From Falcatimonas sp. MSJ-15 (GTDB lineage Bacteria; Bacillota; Clostridia; Lachnospirales; Lachnospiraceae): DNA of 62,048 nucleotides. Shown piece after piece: positions 1 to 9,372 of this stretch (its first letter is position 1; each line of letters begins with the position of its first letter). The translations under genes and the position numbers were made by a program. Under the pieces are notes generated by a model, which saw nothing but the letters and a program-made list of their open reading frames with translations, searched no databases and was not told where the DNA came from. The stretch is taken from NCBI RefSeq assembly GCF_018918265.1, contig NZ_JAHLQC010000020.1, positions 1 to 62,048 of the forward strand, given 5' to 3'.

Positions 1-47
1 AGAATAGATTATGTTATTAATTTTTTTCACAAATTAATTATAACATA

Positions 48-93
48 AAGAAAGACCTTGAGTTTATTATAAACTCTTGGTCTTTCTTTTTTT
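48..93 (+). terminator. Intrinsic terminator-like hairpin
   Basis: An outer stem of about 10 bp (AAGAAAGACC with GGTCTTTCTT) encloses an inner GAGTTT/AAACTC stem and is followed on the plus strand by a T run. It would end a plus-strand transcript that starts left of the window; that gene is not visible. Confidence 0.6.
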
Positions 94-148
94 CGGGACT
101 ATTCTTTTTTCACAGCCCCATTTATTATTAACTGTTTGACTTTACTTT

Positions 149-382
149 TTAATTACTTTTCCAATTACCTATTACTTGAACATTTACTGGGGTTGTTATA
201 TCATTAGAAAATCTTAATCTTACATTCGAACCACTTACTTGGACGGAATTACCAGGCAGTTCTCCCGTAAATCCATCGCCTAAATTTCTGAACCACTTAC
301 CATTTCCAGCTGAACTATTCATTCTGACATCAACAGTATAACTTCCCCCAACTTTTTATATCTTAATTCCACCTTAATATTC
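149..382 (-). pseudogene. Decayed C-terminal fragment of an unrecognised protein
   Basis: Just downstream of the S41-type peptidase stop, the minus strand encodes about 67 residues (GGSYTVDVRMNSSAGNGKW near the start, ending IGNWKSN before a stop at 149-151) with a composition typical of a beta-sandwich domain in a secreted protein. There is no start codon or ribosome binding site. The frame can be extended upstream (residues like VELRYKK) only by a shift near the run of five G at about 345-349. I read it as the tail of a gene whose front has been lost. The family is not recognised. Confidence 0.35.
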
Positions 383-1630
383 TTATTCCACCCCCAACAT
401 ATTAAGTGCCTCTATAAGATCCACATCCTTAACAAGATGTTCCTGTGTCCATTTGATATATTTGTCTACCTGAACACCTTTATTTTTCATTCCTGTGCCT
501 TCATCTACTGCCAGATCTCTTGAAGTCGGATAACTTAAGCTATAATTATCATAGTCTATTACTGCAACATCAGCATAATCCATAATTCCCATTGTCGGTC
601 TTCCAATTACAGTTACTTTATCAAGTGCTCCTATCTCTTTAACAAACATCTCGCCTGAAGATCCACATTCATAATCAGTAATAATTATAATCTTCTCCGG
701 TCTTTGTACTCCTACTGCTTCTGGTAACATCTCTTCTTCTGGAAGTCTTACAAATCCTTTTCCTCTATTTGACAATAGTTCATCTTTTAGGACACCAAGA
801 ACCTCTCTTGTCTCATCTGGAAGTTCCTGTTTTTCATATTCTTCTAACAGTGCTAATCTAAGTGCCACATTACGTTCTGAATAATTAATCTCAGTATTAG
901 TTACCGGATGATATACATCTTTTAATTGTTTTCCTGCCGGAAGTGCATACTTATATATTGGATAATATGCAGTATTAGAACCACCGTCATTCTTTCTCAC
1001 ATCAATTATAAGATATCTGCTGTTGGTAATCTCATTGTCATTATCACTTATAAGACTGTTAATCTGTTCTTCGCCTGCAAAGTCCATTAATTTAAGATAT
1101 GCTACATCATCTCTTATCTTCTTGGATACATAAGGTTCTTCACATTCATTATATCTGCCATATCTAACTTCTTGTATTCTGACATTTCCATCAACATCAC
1201 ATACTTCTATTTCTTTAGCAAAATTAATAAGTGTTAAAAATCCAGTTCCCTGACGTTCTTTTTCTTCTCCACATAGAATTGCTTTATATTTTTGTTCTGC
1301 CTGTTCTATTGTAAGTCCGTCTATTTTAGTTATTTTATCACCTTTTTTTACATACGAATCTTTTGCTGCACCCGTAACATACAATGCATCTTCATATCTT
1401 CTTACTCGAAATGGTACAACTTTATCATCCTGTGTATCATAGAATGCAAAATGTCCTTTTACTCCATATTCACCAATATATTGTTTCATTAAAAAAAGGA
1501 AATCTCTATCTGACATATCATCTGATATTTTATCTCGATATCCACTCTCATCAATTATTATGTCTTTACAAAATGACGCATCTTCCTTAGTTATTTTAAC
1601 TACATCTTCAAAAATCTCTGTCTTTCTCAT
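383..1630 (-). CDS. S41 family peptidase-like protein (C-terminal processing protease fold)
   Basis: The 415-residue protein resembles tail-specific (Ctp-type) serine proteases. A PDZ-like segment (about 85-115, with KKGDKITKIDG) precedes the S41 core: an IDVRKNDGG stretch near 210 and, near 320-330, IIIITDYECGSSGE, whose central Ser is in the position of the S41 nucleophile, followed by a VIGRPTMG loop. No signal peptide or membrane segment is visible, so it is probably cytoplasmic, unlike most Ctp enzymes. It lies alone on the minus strand, 182 bp downstream of queF with a hairpin between. The catalytic Lys was not located with confidence, so activity is inferred from the fold. Confidence 0.75.
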   Translation of the reverse strand: MRKTEIFEDVVKITKEDASFCKDIIIDESGYRDKISDDMSDRDFLFLMKQYIGEYGVKGHFAFYDTQDDKVVPFRVRRYEDALYVTGAAKDSYVKKGDKITKIDGLTIEQAEQKYKAILCGEEKERQGTGFLTLINFAKEIEVCDVDGNVRIQEVRYGRYNECEEPYVSKKIRDDVAYLKLMDFAGEEQINSLISDNDNEITNSRYLIIDVRKNDGGSNTAYYPIYKYALPAGKQLKDVYHPVTNTEINYSERNVALRLALLEEYEKQELPDETREVLGVLKDELLSNRGKGFVRLPEEEMLPEAVGVQRPEKIIIITDYECGSSGEMFVKEIGALDKVTVIGRPTMGIMDYADVAVIDYDNYSLSYPTSRDLAVDEGTGMKNKGVQVDKYIKWTQEHLVKDVDLIEALNMLGVE

Positions 1631-1707
1631 ATCGTACCTCTCCGTCTTCTATCTGTTATTCTTATCAGATATTTTTCTTTAGCTTATACAGAGTCTTTCT
1701 TCATTAT

Positions 1708-1745
1708 TTGATTAAATCGCAGATATATACCTGCGATTTAGTCAA
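1708..1745 (-). terminator. Hairpin after queF
   Basis: A 15-bp stem with one mismatch (arms 1708-1722 and 1731-1745, core AAATCGCAG/CTGCGATTT) lies between queF and the S41-type peptidase gene. There is no U-tract on either strand, so it may act as a weak terminator or as an mRNA 3'-end stabiliser for the queuosine operon. Confidence 0.4.
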
Positions 1746-1812
1746 ATATATTATATCTGTTAACGCTTTTTCACAGTAGCAGTATAATACAATATTGAGT
1801 ATTAGACAACAA

Positions 1813-2310
1813 TTATCTGTTATCAACTTTTTCCGGATACATATCATGATTTACAAGACGGTCAAATGCCATCTTTTCCCACTTAGTATCTTTTTTACCG
1901 TAGTTACAGTATGGATCTATTGATAATCCACCTCTTGGTGTGAATTTGCCCCATACTTCTATATATTTTGGATCAAGAAGTTTTATAAGATCTTTCATTA
2001 TTATATTTACACAGTCTTCATGAAAATCTCCATGGTTTCTGAAACTGAACAGATATAATTTTAATGATTTGCTCTCTACAATCTTCTGATCCGGTATATA
2101 TGATATATAGATTGTCGCAAAATCCGGCTGTCCTGTCTTAGGACACAGACTTGTAAATTCCGGACAGTTGAATTTTACAAAATAATCATTATCTGTATGT
2201 TTATTAGGGAAACTCTCTAATACTTCCGGTGCATAATCATCTCTGTATACTGTTTTTGCAGCTCCAAGCTGTGTTACACCTTTTAATTCTTCTTCATTTC
2301 TTCCTGCCAT
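1813..2310 (-). CDS. queF: NADPH-dependent 7-cyano-7-deazaguanine reductase (preQ0 reductase)
   Basis: The protein reduces the nitrile of preQ0 to the aminomethyl group of preQ1 in the cytoplasm, the last step before tRNA-guanine transglycosylase. It is 165 residues, the short single-domain YkvM form. The motif [13 protein letters not shown] carries the Cys (residue 56) that forms the thioimide with preQ0 and the Asp (63) proton donor. The QueF signature [15 protein letters not shown] and the FHEDC segment follow at about 80-100. It is the last gene of queC-queT-queF. The start has a good upstream GGAGG. queD and queE are not in this operon and must lie elsewhere, or the cell salvages precursor through QueT. 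Confidence 0.97.
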   Translation of the reverse strand: MAGRNEEELKGVTQLGAAKTVYRDDYAPEVLESFPNKHTDNDYFVKFNCPEFTSLCPKTGQPDFATIYISYIPDQKIVESKSLKLYLFSFRNHGDFHEDCVNIIMKDLIKLLDPKYIEVWGKFTPRGGLSIDPYCNYGKKDTKWEKMAFDRLVNHDMYPEKVDNR

Positions 2311-2420
2311 TTTTATTCCTCCGATTGTATTTCTAATTATTTTTCAATAATCAAATTATTGTTTTTTATAATTAATTCATTATTTTTTTAATAATATCAA
2401 AATGTTACTAAGTATTATCA

Positions 2421-2933
2421 TTATAATACTTTTTTTAATATTTTTATTAAAAATGCACCACATACTGCCGGTATTGCCTGTCCTATGCATAAGTTAAGTG
2501 CAAGTGCCGGATATGGTACTCCTGTGAAGCCTGACAGCCATATTGGAACTACGCATCCTGGAATAAGAATAATTGGTATTATTACAAAATAGCTGCTTAT
2601 CTTAGTTTTCTTAACTCCAACAACAAGAAGACTTGTTATAATTCCTACAACACATCCTCCTATCATATCTACAAGTCCCATTCCTCCAAGCAGATTAGAT
2701 ACAAAATTAGCTAATCCAAGTGGTATTACAAGGAATGGATATATATATGCAAGTGCATACATTGATGTTGCTATTCTTATCTGATATGCTCCAAATGCAA
2801 AGCTTTGTGTAAAATACATAATTACACAATATAATGCTATTGTCATACCTGATATTGTAAGTTTCTGAATCTGTGTCTTATTTTTTGCCTGTTCATTGAT
2901 ATTTTCTTTTTTCTTACTAATTTCTATATTCAT
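2421..2933 (-). CDS. queT: QueT-family queuosine precursor transporter (ECF S-component)
   Basis: A 170-residue membrane protein with about five or six hydrophobic segments (from residue 25 on), preceded by a polar, Lys-rich N-terminus. The YQIRIATSMYALAYIYPFLVIP stretch, the FVSNLLGG turn and the GLVDMIGG turn match the QueT family, which binds preQ0/preQ1-type precursors for an energy-coupling factor (ECF) transporter. The shared ATPase and T-components are not in this window. It sits 24 bp after queC and 110 bp before queF. It should be under the same riboswitch as queC. Substrate is inferred from family and operon; the synthesis gene beside it suggests uptake and making of preQ1 are controlled together. 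Confidence 0.85.
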   Translation of the reverse strand: MNIEISKKKENINEQAKNKTQIQKLTISGMTIALYCVIMYFTQSFAFGAYQIRIATSMYALAYIYPFLVIPLGLANFVSNLLGGMGLVDMIGGCVVGIITSLLVVGVKKTKISSYFVIIPIILIPGCVVPIWLSGFTGVPYPALALNLCIGQAIPAVCGAFLIKILKKVL

Positions 2934-2957
2934 TTTTTCTACCTGCTCTTTCGTTTA

Positions 2958-3629
2958 CTATATTAAGTCTAGTCCGTTTATCTCGAATGCTTTCTTTCTG
3001 TCAAGACATGTACCACATTTACCACATGGTTTTTCTCCACCAAAATAACAGCTCCATGTCTTTTCATATGGAACTTTTAATTCGATACCTTTTTTTACAA
3101 TATCTGCTTTTGTAGATGTAATAAATGGTGCAATTACCTTTAACTGTCTGCCACTGCCTTCATATATTGCTGTATTGATTGCATTGTTAAATACTTCACT
3201 GCAATCCGGATATGCATTGCCTGCTGCATCATCTTTATGCGCACCATAGTATATATAACTACATTCTTTTGATAGTGCTATGCTTGCTGCTGCTGACAGA
3301 AACAGACCATTTCTAAATGGAACATAAGTAGATACAGGATTACCCCCTGTCTTGTCAAGCTGTTCTTTGTAGCTCTCCATCGGAATCTCCCTGTCTGAAT
3401 GAGTGAGTAGTGAGCAGTTACTCTGTTCAAATATTGCCTGCATGTCAAGTTTCATGTGTGTGACACCGTAGTAACTTGCAATATTATCTGCTGCTTCAAT
3501 CTCTTTGATGTGTTTTTGTCCATAGGATATTGAGAGTGCTATTACTTCATCTTTTCCATATTCATGGACAGCCATTGCGAGTGCTGTAGTTGAATCAACT
3601 CCACCACTGAATAGAATTAGTGCTTTCAT
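2958..3629 (-). CDS. queC: 7-cyano-7-deazaguanine synthase
   Basis: QueC converts 7-carboxy-7-deazaguanine to preQ0 using ATP and ammonia. The 223-residue protein has the PP-loop FSGGVDST at residues 7-14 that binds ATP pyrophosphate, and a C-terminal Cys cluster (WSCYFGGEKPCGKCGTC, about 190-207) that binds structural zinc, both diagnostic. First gene of queC-queT-queF. The ATG is set by GGAGG seven bases upstream, and that Shine-Dalgarno is joined to a preQ1-I riboswitch candidate, so translation should fall when preQ1 is plentiful. Length is normal and the gene looks intact. Confidence 0.97.
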   Translation of the reverse strand: MKALILFSGGVDSTTALAMAVHEYGKDEVIALSISYGQKHIKEIEAADNIASYYGVTHMKLDMQAIFEQSNCSLLTHSDREIPMESYKEQLDKTGGNPVSTYVPFRNGLFLSAAASIALSKECSYIYYGAHKDDAAGNAYPDCSEVFNNAINTAIYEGSGRQLKVIAPFITSTKADIVKKGIELKVPYEKTWSCYFGGEKPCGKCGTCLDRKKAFEINGLDLI

Positions 3630-3636
3630 ATAATTT

Positions 3637-3680
3637 CCTCCATAGTTTTATTTAACGACAGGATGGTTACGAACTGTCGT
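3637..3680 (-). promoter_or_regulatory. Candidate preQ1-I riboswitch (translational)
   Basis: Reading the minus strand, a 7-bp stem ACGACAG/CTGTCGT closes a 12-nt loop starting TTC and ending in C. An A-rich tail with AAAACTA follows, then ATGGAGG, where GGAGG is the queC Shine-Dalgarno. Loop CCAU can pair with tail AUGG to form the H-type pseudoknot of preQ1-I aptamers, which would mask the ribosome binding site. The loop-terminal C matches the ligand-pairing C of the class. The first gene downstream is queC, as expected. Identification is by pattern and pairing, not a covariance search. Confidence 0.74.
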
Positions 3681-3682
3681 AA

Positions 3683-3708
3683 AGAAAGGTGCCATAAGGC
3701 ACCTTTCT
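3683..3708 (-). terminator. Hairpin between the metal sensor gene and queC
   Basis: A perfect 11-bp stem (AGAAAGGTGCC with GGCACCTTTCT, loop of four) ends in TTTCTTT on the minus strand. It probably ends the ArsR-type gene transcript. Being just upstream of the riboswitch, it could also be part of the queC leader. Confidence 0.5.
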
Positions 3709-3746
3709 AAGTGTACTCCATATATTTACTATATGCAAGGGATTTT

Positions 3747-4124
3747 TTATTCATTAATATGTTCAAGTCCCTGACTTATAATACTCTTTATATGATCATC
3801 TGATAATGAATAGAATATTGTCTTTCCTTCTCTTCTATTCTTAACAAGTTTCATCTGTTTAAGTGTTCTTAACTGATGTGATATTGCTGACTGGCTTGTC
3901 TTAAGCAGCTGTGATATATCGCATACACACATCTCATGTTTTGAGAGCACATATAGTATCTTTATTCTTGTTGTGTCTGCAAATATCTTGAAAAAGTCTG
4001 CAAGATCACATAGTTCTTCTTCCTCTGGCAGATCTTCTATGACTTCTTTTACAATATCTTCGTGTATATGTATATATTCACATTCAAGTTCTTTATCAAT
4101 ATCTTTATAATTTAATTCTTTCAT
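3747..4124 (-). CDS. ArsR/SmtB family metal-sensing repressor (CadC-like)
   Basis: A small winged-helix dimeric repressor of the ArsR/SmtB family. The chosen ATG (4124) follows a weak AGG; an in-frame ATG at 4166 adds 14 residues but has no ribosome binding site. ILYVLSKHEMCVCDISQLL holds the CxC of the alpha3 (Cd/Pb) site, with Cys and His residues near the N-terminus (ECEYIHIH) as possible partners. SDDHIKSIISQGLEHINE near the end keeps all four alpha5 zinc positions of SmtB (D, H, H, E in matching spacing). HTH: TSQSAISHQLRTL. No efflux pump or metal protein gene is beside it, so its regulon is elsewhere. Likely sensing of Zn/Cd/Pb is inferred. Confidence 0.88.
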   Translation of the reverse strand: MKELNYKDIDKELECEYIHIHEDIVKEVIEDLPEEEELCDLADFFKIFADTTRIKILYVLSKHEMCVCDISQLLKTSQSAISHQLRTLKQMKLVKNRREGKTIFYSLSDDHIKSIISQGLEHINE

Positions 4125-4301
4125 TATTTTACCTGCTTTCAGTGATTTATTCATTACTTTTAACATTAACTATATTTAGTATATCGCATATCCTGATATT
4201 TTAAAACTATTTCCGGTAAAATCGCTTGTTAATATTATAAAAACCGACTTATAAAGCCGGTTTCTATAATACTCTTATATCTTGCAATACTGTTTTTATT
4301 T

Positions 4302-5279
4302 TTAATAATTATCTACATTAGATGCGTCTACTTCTTCAAATGGAACCCATACATGTATAAGATCATCTGCTGTATATTCCATATCAGCCAAACTTTTACC
4401 TCGTGCAAGTTCTATGGCTGAACGTGTTGCGTATTCGCCTTGTTTGCTTGCTGATTGATATACAGTATATGCCATCTTTCCATCTTTTATCGCTTCACAT
4501 CCTTTAGCTGTCGCATCAACACCGAGAACCGGAACATCTTCCGGGTTAATTCCATGTTCTTCTAATGCTTCAATTACACCTAATGCCATTGCATCATTGT
4601 TGCAGCATATTGCATCATATTGTTTTCCTGTTTTTAAGAATATATTGAACATCTTTTTTGCTATGTCTGTATTAAAGTCTGCATAATCATTATATACTAT
4701 CGATATTCCGTTAGCAGTTAGTGTATCTACAAGTGATTCTGTTCTTCCTCTTGTCGCAGAATGACCTTTGCTGCCTTTTAGTACTACTACATTTTTAACT
4801 CCTGACAATTTATTTAGAATATATTGTGCCTGATATTCTCCTGCAACTCCCTCATCTGATCCTACATATACATATCTATCTGCTTTTAATACATCATCAT
4901 CCGGAGCTGAATTTAAAAATACGATTGGAAGACCATTTGCTGCCGCAATAAGCTGACGTGCAGTATCTGCATCTTCCGGAATACATATTATTACATCATA
5001 TCCCTTTTGTGCCGCTGTATCTATATCATTAACCTGTGTCTCTAAGTCGTCACCCGCATAGGCAAAATCAATTGTTGCACCAACACTATCAGCATATTCC
5101 TTAGCTGACTGTGCTAATTCATCTCTGAATGTATTGCCTTCTTCAAGAGAATATGTATATAGAATCTTAACACCAGAACCTGCAGTTGATGAATTATTCT
5201 TACTATTACTACATCCTGTTAATGTCATTGTTAAAAGACATATTCCGGCTATAATCTTTTTTATATTACTATTTTTCAT
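4302..5279 (-). CDS. Sugar-type substrate-binding lipoprotein (periplasmic-binding fold)
   Basis: An extracellular lipoprotein: short Lys-rich N-terminus, hydrophobic segment and lipobox LTGC near residue 22. The rest is a type I periplasmic-binding fold of the ribose/galactose group ([59 protein letters not shown]). The ATG at 5279 is set by GGAGG eight bases upstream; that start overlaps the end of the upstream chemoreceptor gene by 11 bp, so the two are translationally coupled. No ABC ATPase or permease is near. The pairing suggests it presents ligand to the chemoreceptor rather than, or besides, feeding a transporter; the ligand is unknown. Confidence 0.88.
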   Translation of the reverse strand: MKNSNIKKIIAGICLLTMTLTGCSNSKNNSSTAGSGVKILYTYSLEEGNTFRDELAQSAKEYADSVGATIDFAYAGDDLETQVNDIDTAAQKGYDVIICIPEDADTARQLIAAANGLPIVFLNSAPDDDVLKADRYVYVGSDEGVAGEYQAQYILNKLSGVKNVVVLKGSKGHSATRGRTESLVDTLTANGISIVYNDYADFNTDIAKKMFNIFLKTGKQYDAICCNNDAMALGVIEALEEHGINPEDVPVLGVDATAKGCEAIKDGKMAYTVYQSASKQGEYATRSAIELARGKSLADMEYTADDLIHVWVPFEEVDASNVDNY

Positions 5280-7272
5280 CACCGTTTCCTCCAACTTTAA
5301 ATACTTTTATATTAGTGTCTAACTCTGTGGCACTTGTAGCAAGTTCTTTTGAGTCTTTTGCGACTTTACTACTATTCATAAGAATACTCTCTGCCTGTGT
5401 TACCATATTCTCTGAAGTCTCAAGTATCATAGTTGCACTTGCCGCCTGTTCCTGTGATACTGCAGCTACATTAGTCGCTACATCATCTACCTGTGTTATC
5501 TTATCCATTACATCATTAATAAGTGCATTAGTCTCATTGATATTGCCATATATCTTCTGAAATGTATCAAGTGCTGTATCTATAAGCTGTCTGCTGTTAT
5601 ATATCTGTTCTGCACTAGAGTCTGACTGCTTTACGCAATCTGATACTAATATTCGTATTTTTTCAATAAGTTCCGCTATGTCTTGTGCTGACTTTGCACT
5701 ATTTCCTGCAAGTGTTCCTATCTCACCTGCTACAACTGCAAATCCTCTTCCTGCTTCTCCGGCTCTTGCAGCTTCAATCGATGCATTAAGTGATAAAAGA
5801 TTGGTCTCTTCTGCAATCTCACTTATCATTCCAACTATCTTAGTTATCTCATCTGATGCTGTTCCTACTTTATTAACAGCATCCTCAAGAGTTGATATAG
5901 ATTCCGATATTACGTTCATTGCATTTTTTACGTCTTCCATATCATGACGGCCTTTTTCTGTCACGACTACTGTATCTTCCATCTTGACTGTAACTTCCAT
6001 ACTATTTTTTCTTGTATCTGCTACTACACCTGCAAGTGTTGTTGCATTTTCAGCTATCTCATTAACTGAGCCGACAAGAGCATCTACTGTATCATTAAGT
6101 CCCTGCATCGAACCCTGCTGATGTTTTGATGCATCTTGCATCTCTTCTGCTGCTTTACTGCTAGATATTGCCTGTCCTTCAAGTCTTTTTGATACTGCAC
6201 CTATCTGGCTTATTATCCGCTTCATTGAATCCATAAATTCACGCACACTCTGGAACATAACCGTAATCTCATTATTACCTTTTTCTTTTACTTCTATTGT
6301 AAAGTCACCTGATGACATCGCTGTGATAACTTCTGTCAGTTCTTTAACTGGTTTTATTGATATATGAATTACTCTTTCTATTATTACAAGTAATATAATT
6401 GTACATATAATACCTATAATTATCATATAATTTCTCAACATATTTACTTGTGATAATACAGTACTCATTGGTATATATGATACTAATATCCAGCTTGTAT
6501 TATCAACTTTTTTAAAAGCTATCTCATAATCATCCATTATTGTAGTTGTAAGTTTGCCATCTTCAATGCATTTTAATACATCTGCCATCATTGGATCTGA
6601 TGTTACATCTTTAATTGATGTTCCTACAAGTTCTCCTTTTCTGTGACTTAATATAGTATAGCCATTGGCGTCAACGAGGAATGTCTGTGCATCTTCCATC
6701 TCTACATTAGAATTAACAATTATTCTTATTCTGTCTAATGTAACATCTGCAGCAAGTACTTTTATTTCTTCTTTGCCATCATCTATTATTCCTGTCGCAC
6801 TTATTACACTTTGTCCATTACTATTAACATAAGCATCTCCATATTCAAGATTAATTCTTGTAAGACCTTCTTTATACCATTGTGAGTCTGTCACATTAGT
6901 CTCTGTCTTTGATGATTGTGTTGCTTTATAGAGATTACCTTTTTCATCTCCAATATATATTCCATTTACAAAATCTGAGTCTTTAGAATAGTATCCGTCT
7001 AGTATATTATTAATCTGCACATTAGTTAAATCTCCATTCTCTAATGCTGATTTTAATGCTTCTGCTGCTGATAATTTTTCATCCATCCATGCGACAATCT
7101 CTTTATTTTGTGATTTTATCGAAGATTCAAGTGTCTCTTTTGACATACTCTTTATTTCAGAGGATGATATTTTATACGAAACTGTCGTAAGAACTATTAT
7201 CATAAGTGCTACAATAGGCAGTATGATTATTAATATTTTTGTTTTTAGACTTCCGTTTTTCTTCTTTTCCAT
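5269..7272 (-). CDS. Methyl-accepting chemotaxis protein with dCache-type sensor domain
   Basis: A 667-residue transmembrane chemoreceptor. TM1 at about 12-33; an extracellular domain of about 240 residues with a double-Cache appearance ([54 protein letters not shown]); TM2 about 283-303; HAMP to about 355; then a long coiled-coil signalling domain with the invariant tip [20 protein letters not shown] and [16 protein letters not shown] that contacts CheA/CheW. Its presence implies motility, though no flagellar or che genes are here. It is co-transcribed with the binding lipoprotein that follows. Upstream, the minus strand has CCGATAT, like the -10 of flagellar sigma-D promoters, but no good TAAA at the usual spacing. 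Confidence 0.96.
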   Translation of the reverse strand: MEKKKNGSLKTKILIIILPIVALMIIVLTTVSYKISSSEIKSMSKETLESSIKSQNKEIVAWMDEKLSAAEALKSALENGDLTNVQINNILDGYYSKDSDFVNGIYIGDEKGNLYKATQSSKTETNVTDSQWYKEGLTRINLEYGDAYVNSNGQSVISATGIIDDGKEEIKVLAADVTLDRIRIIVNSNVEMEDAQTFLVDANGYTILSHRKGELVGTSIKDVTSDPMMADVLKCIEDGKLTTTIMDDYEIAFKKVDNTSWILVSYIPMSTVLSQVNMLRNYMIIIGIICTIILLVIIERVIHISIKPVKELTEVITAMSSGDFTIEVKEKGNNEITVMFQSVREFMDSMKRIISQIGAVSKRLEGQAISSSKAAEEMQDASKHQQGSMQGLNDTVDALVGSVNEIAENATTLAGVVADTRKNSMEVTVKMEDTVVVTEKGRHDMEDVKNAMNVISESISTLEDAVNKVGTASDEITKIVGMISEIAEETNLLSLNASIEAARAGEAGRGFAVVAGEIGTLAGNSAKSAQDIAELIEKIRILVSDCVKQSDSSAEQIYNSRQLIDTALDTFQKIYGNINETNALINDVMDKITQVDDVATNVAAVSQEQAASATMILETSENMVTQAESILMNSSKVAKDSKELATSATELDTNIKVFKVGGNGDEK

Positions 7273-7391
7273 CGCATACTCCTTCTAAATAGAACCGCTC
7301 TTTTATCTCTATAGATTTTGTCCTATTTCACAATTAATTATAATTATAATATCGGAAATTTAATTATATTCTTCACCAATAGTTTTTTTAT

Positions 7392-7634
7392 TTTTTTGAT
7401 AAAATTATTCTTGCCGTATTTATCGTTCCTTATATGACTGTCGAAGCTGTATGGACTATCGCTGATATCTTTAACGGACTTATGGCTCTGCCTAATCTTA
7501 TAGCTCTTGTCACTCTTAGTGGTGTTGTTGTCAAAGAGACTAATGCTTACTTTGAACGTAAATCAAAAGAAAGTGTTGCGAAAGATTCAGGTAATATTGT
7601 TGAGAATGCACATATTGCTGATAAAGCTGAGTAA
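7392..7634 (+). pseudogene. C-terminal remnant of a sodium:alanine/glycine symporter (AgcS family)
   Basis: The encoded stretch FDKIILAVFIVPYMTVEAVW, ADIFNGLMALPNLIALVTLS, VVVKETNAYFE matches the last two membrane helices and tail of AgcS amino-acid carriers (about 450 residues in full). An in-frame stop at 7380-7382 and no upstream homology show that only the last 80 codons remain. An ATG at 7434 is open to the stop but has no ribosome binding site. Adjacent terminator 7711-7745 may be the original one. Confidence 0.75.
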
Positions 7635-7710
7635 GTGATATGATTGTTCTTTTTTAAATAATACATATATTTCACGTAATATATGTATTAAATACAAATA
7701 TAGTTTATAT

Positions 7711-7745
7711 AAAAAAGCACGTCCATGTGAAAAGACGTGCTTTTT
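7711..7745. terminator. Bidirectional terminator between symporter remnant and araA
   Basis: Stem GCACGTC/GACGTGC flanked by A6 on the left and T5 on the right, so it has a U-tract on either strand. It serves araA (minus) and formerly the symporter gene (plus). Confidence 0.8.
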
Positions 7746-7794
7746 CTAGTATATGTTAGGTTATGTTGGTTGGCTTTTTAATGTTGTGGACTTA

Positions 7795-9288
7795 TTATCT
7801 ATATGCAATACTATTCCATCTAAGCTCGTTCTTCAAATCTCTGATATTAGTATCTTTGTCGATTATAACGCTCTCGATTCCCATTGCTGCTGCCCAGTCT
7901 GCCATCTGCTCTACTGTTAAGTCGTATGTGAACGCTGTATGATGTGCACCACCTGCAAGTATCCAGCTCTCAAGTCCTGTCTCAAAGCTTGGTTCAGGTG
8001 TCCAGAATGCTGTTCCTACCGGAAGTTTTGGCATTGGCTTTTCAACTTTTTTACAGTTAACTGCATTGATTAAAAGTCTGAATCTATCTCCAAGATCTAT
8101 AAGTGATGTTGCTATACCAGATCCTTCTTTTGATGTGAATACAAGTCTTGCAGGATCTTCTCTGTTACCCATTGATAATGGACATACTTTAATTCCGATA
8201 TCGCCGTCTGCGATTGATGGACATACTTCTAACATATGTGCCTGAAGTATTCCTTCTTTACCAGGAACTAAGTTGTATGTATAGTCTTCCATCATTGATG
8301 TTCCTTTTTTATCTTTTTTGCCGGCTGTCATAAGTTTCATAAGTCTTACCATTGCAGCTACTTTCCAGTCACCTTCTGCACCAAAACCATATCCTTTTTC
8401 CATAAGTCTTTGAATTGCAAGTCCTGGAAGCTGCTGTAATCCTCCAAGCATTCCAAAGTGTGTTACAACTGCCTGATAATTATTATCTACAAGGAACTTC
8501 TCTATTCCTATCTCCTGTCTTGCCTGAACTGCAACGTGTCTTCTGAATTCGTCAAGGTCACGTCCTTCATCTATTATCTTATATTTGCTATAGTATTCTT
8601 CTACAAGTGCTTCTACATCTCCGTCTGCAACAGCATTAACATATTCTACAAGATCATTAACACAGTAATGGTCTATCTCCCATCCAAACTTAATCTGTGC
8701 TTCTACTTTGTCGCCTTCTGTTACTGCAACATTGTTCATATTATCACCAAATCTACATACTCTTATATGTGATGATTCTATAATACCTATTGCTGTAATC
8801 ATCCAGTCGGCAAGCTTGTTCATAACTGATTCACTTGTCCAGTGTCCTACTATTATCTTTCTCTCTATTCCCATTCTTGACACGATATGTCCATATTCTC
8901 TGTCACCATGTGCTGACTGGTTCTCATTCATAAAGTCCATATCTATTGTCTCGTATGGTATCTCTTTGTTGAACTGTGTATGTAAATGACATAATGGCTT
9001 CTTGTACTCTTTAAGGCCAAGTATCCACATCTTAGCTGGTGAGAATGTATGCATCCATGTTATAACACCTGCACACATAGGATCATTATTAGCATCATTC
9101 ATAGTCTGTCTTATTGATGCCTGACTGATTAATGTTGGCTTAAGCACTACTTCGTATGGAAGTCTGCCTGATGCATTAAGTCCTTCTACTATCTTTGCTG
9201 AATGTTCTGCTACTTTTCTTAGACACTCGTCTCCGTAGAGATCCTGTGAGCCTGTACAAAACCAAAACTTGTAATTCTTTGTCTCCAT
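7795..9288 (-). CDS. araA: L-arabinose isomerase
   Basis: Converts L-arabinose to L-ribulose in the cytoplasm with Mn2+; first step of arabinose catabolism. The 497-residue protein is full length and starts METKNYKFWFCTGSQDLYGD, the typical AraA front; the GGWCxTFSPAKMW-like region (WMHTFSPAKMW), the FGAEGDWKVAAMVRLMK stretch and the metal-ligand EDYTYNL segment are present. The ATG at 9288 is set by GGAGGAAGAATA; an upstream in-frame start at 9393 lacks one. araB, araD and an arabinose transporter are not adjacent, so it is a single-gene unit between two terminators. The promoter contains an AraR-like palindrome. Confidence 0.98.
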   Translation of the reverse strand: METKNYKFWFCTGSQDLYGDECLRKVAEHSAKIVEGLNASGRLPYEVVLKPTLISQASIRQTMNDANNDPMCAGVITWMHTFSPAKMWILGLKEYKKPLCHLHTQFNKEIPYETIDMDFMNENQSAHGDREYGHIVSRMGIERKIIVGHWTSESVMNKLADWMITAIGIIESSHIRVCRFGDNMNNVAVTEGDKVEAQIKFGWEIDHYCVNDLVEYVNAVADGDVEALVEEYYSKYKIIDEGRDLDEFRRHVAVQARQEIGIEKFLVDNNYQAVVTHFGMLGGLQQLPGLAIQRLMEKGYGFGAEGDWKVAAMVRLMKLMTAGKKDKKGTSMMEDYTYNLVPGKEGILQAHMLEVCPSIADGDIGIKVCPLSMGNREDPARLVFTSKEGSGIATSLIDLGDRFRLLINAVNCKKVEKPMPKLPVGTAFWTPEPSFETGLESWILAGGAHHTAFTYDLTVEQMADWAAAMGIESVIIDKDTNIRDLKNELRWNSIAYR

Positions 9289-9372
9289 TATTCTTCCTCC
9301 ATTATTCCGACAGCACTCTCCCATATTGCTGCCTTTATTATACATTATATAGTTTTTGTTACCCATATCCTT

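Noticed and set aside
7330..7372. Sigma-D (flagellar) promoter before the chemoreceptor gene
   Set aside because: CCGATAT is present on the minus strand, but no TAAA at 14-16 bp upstream; kept only as a remark in the gene entry.
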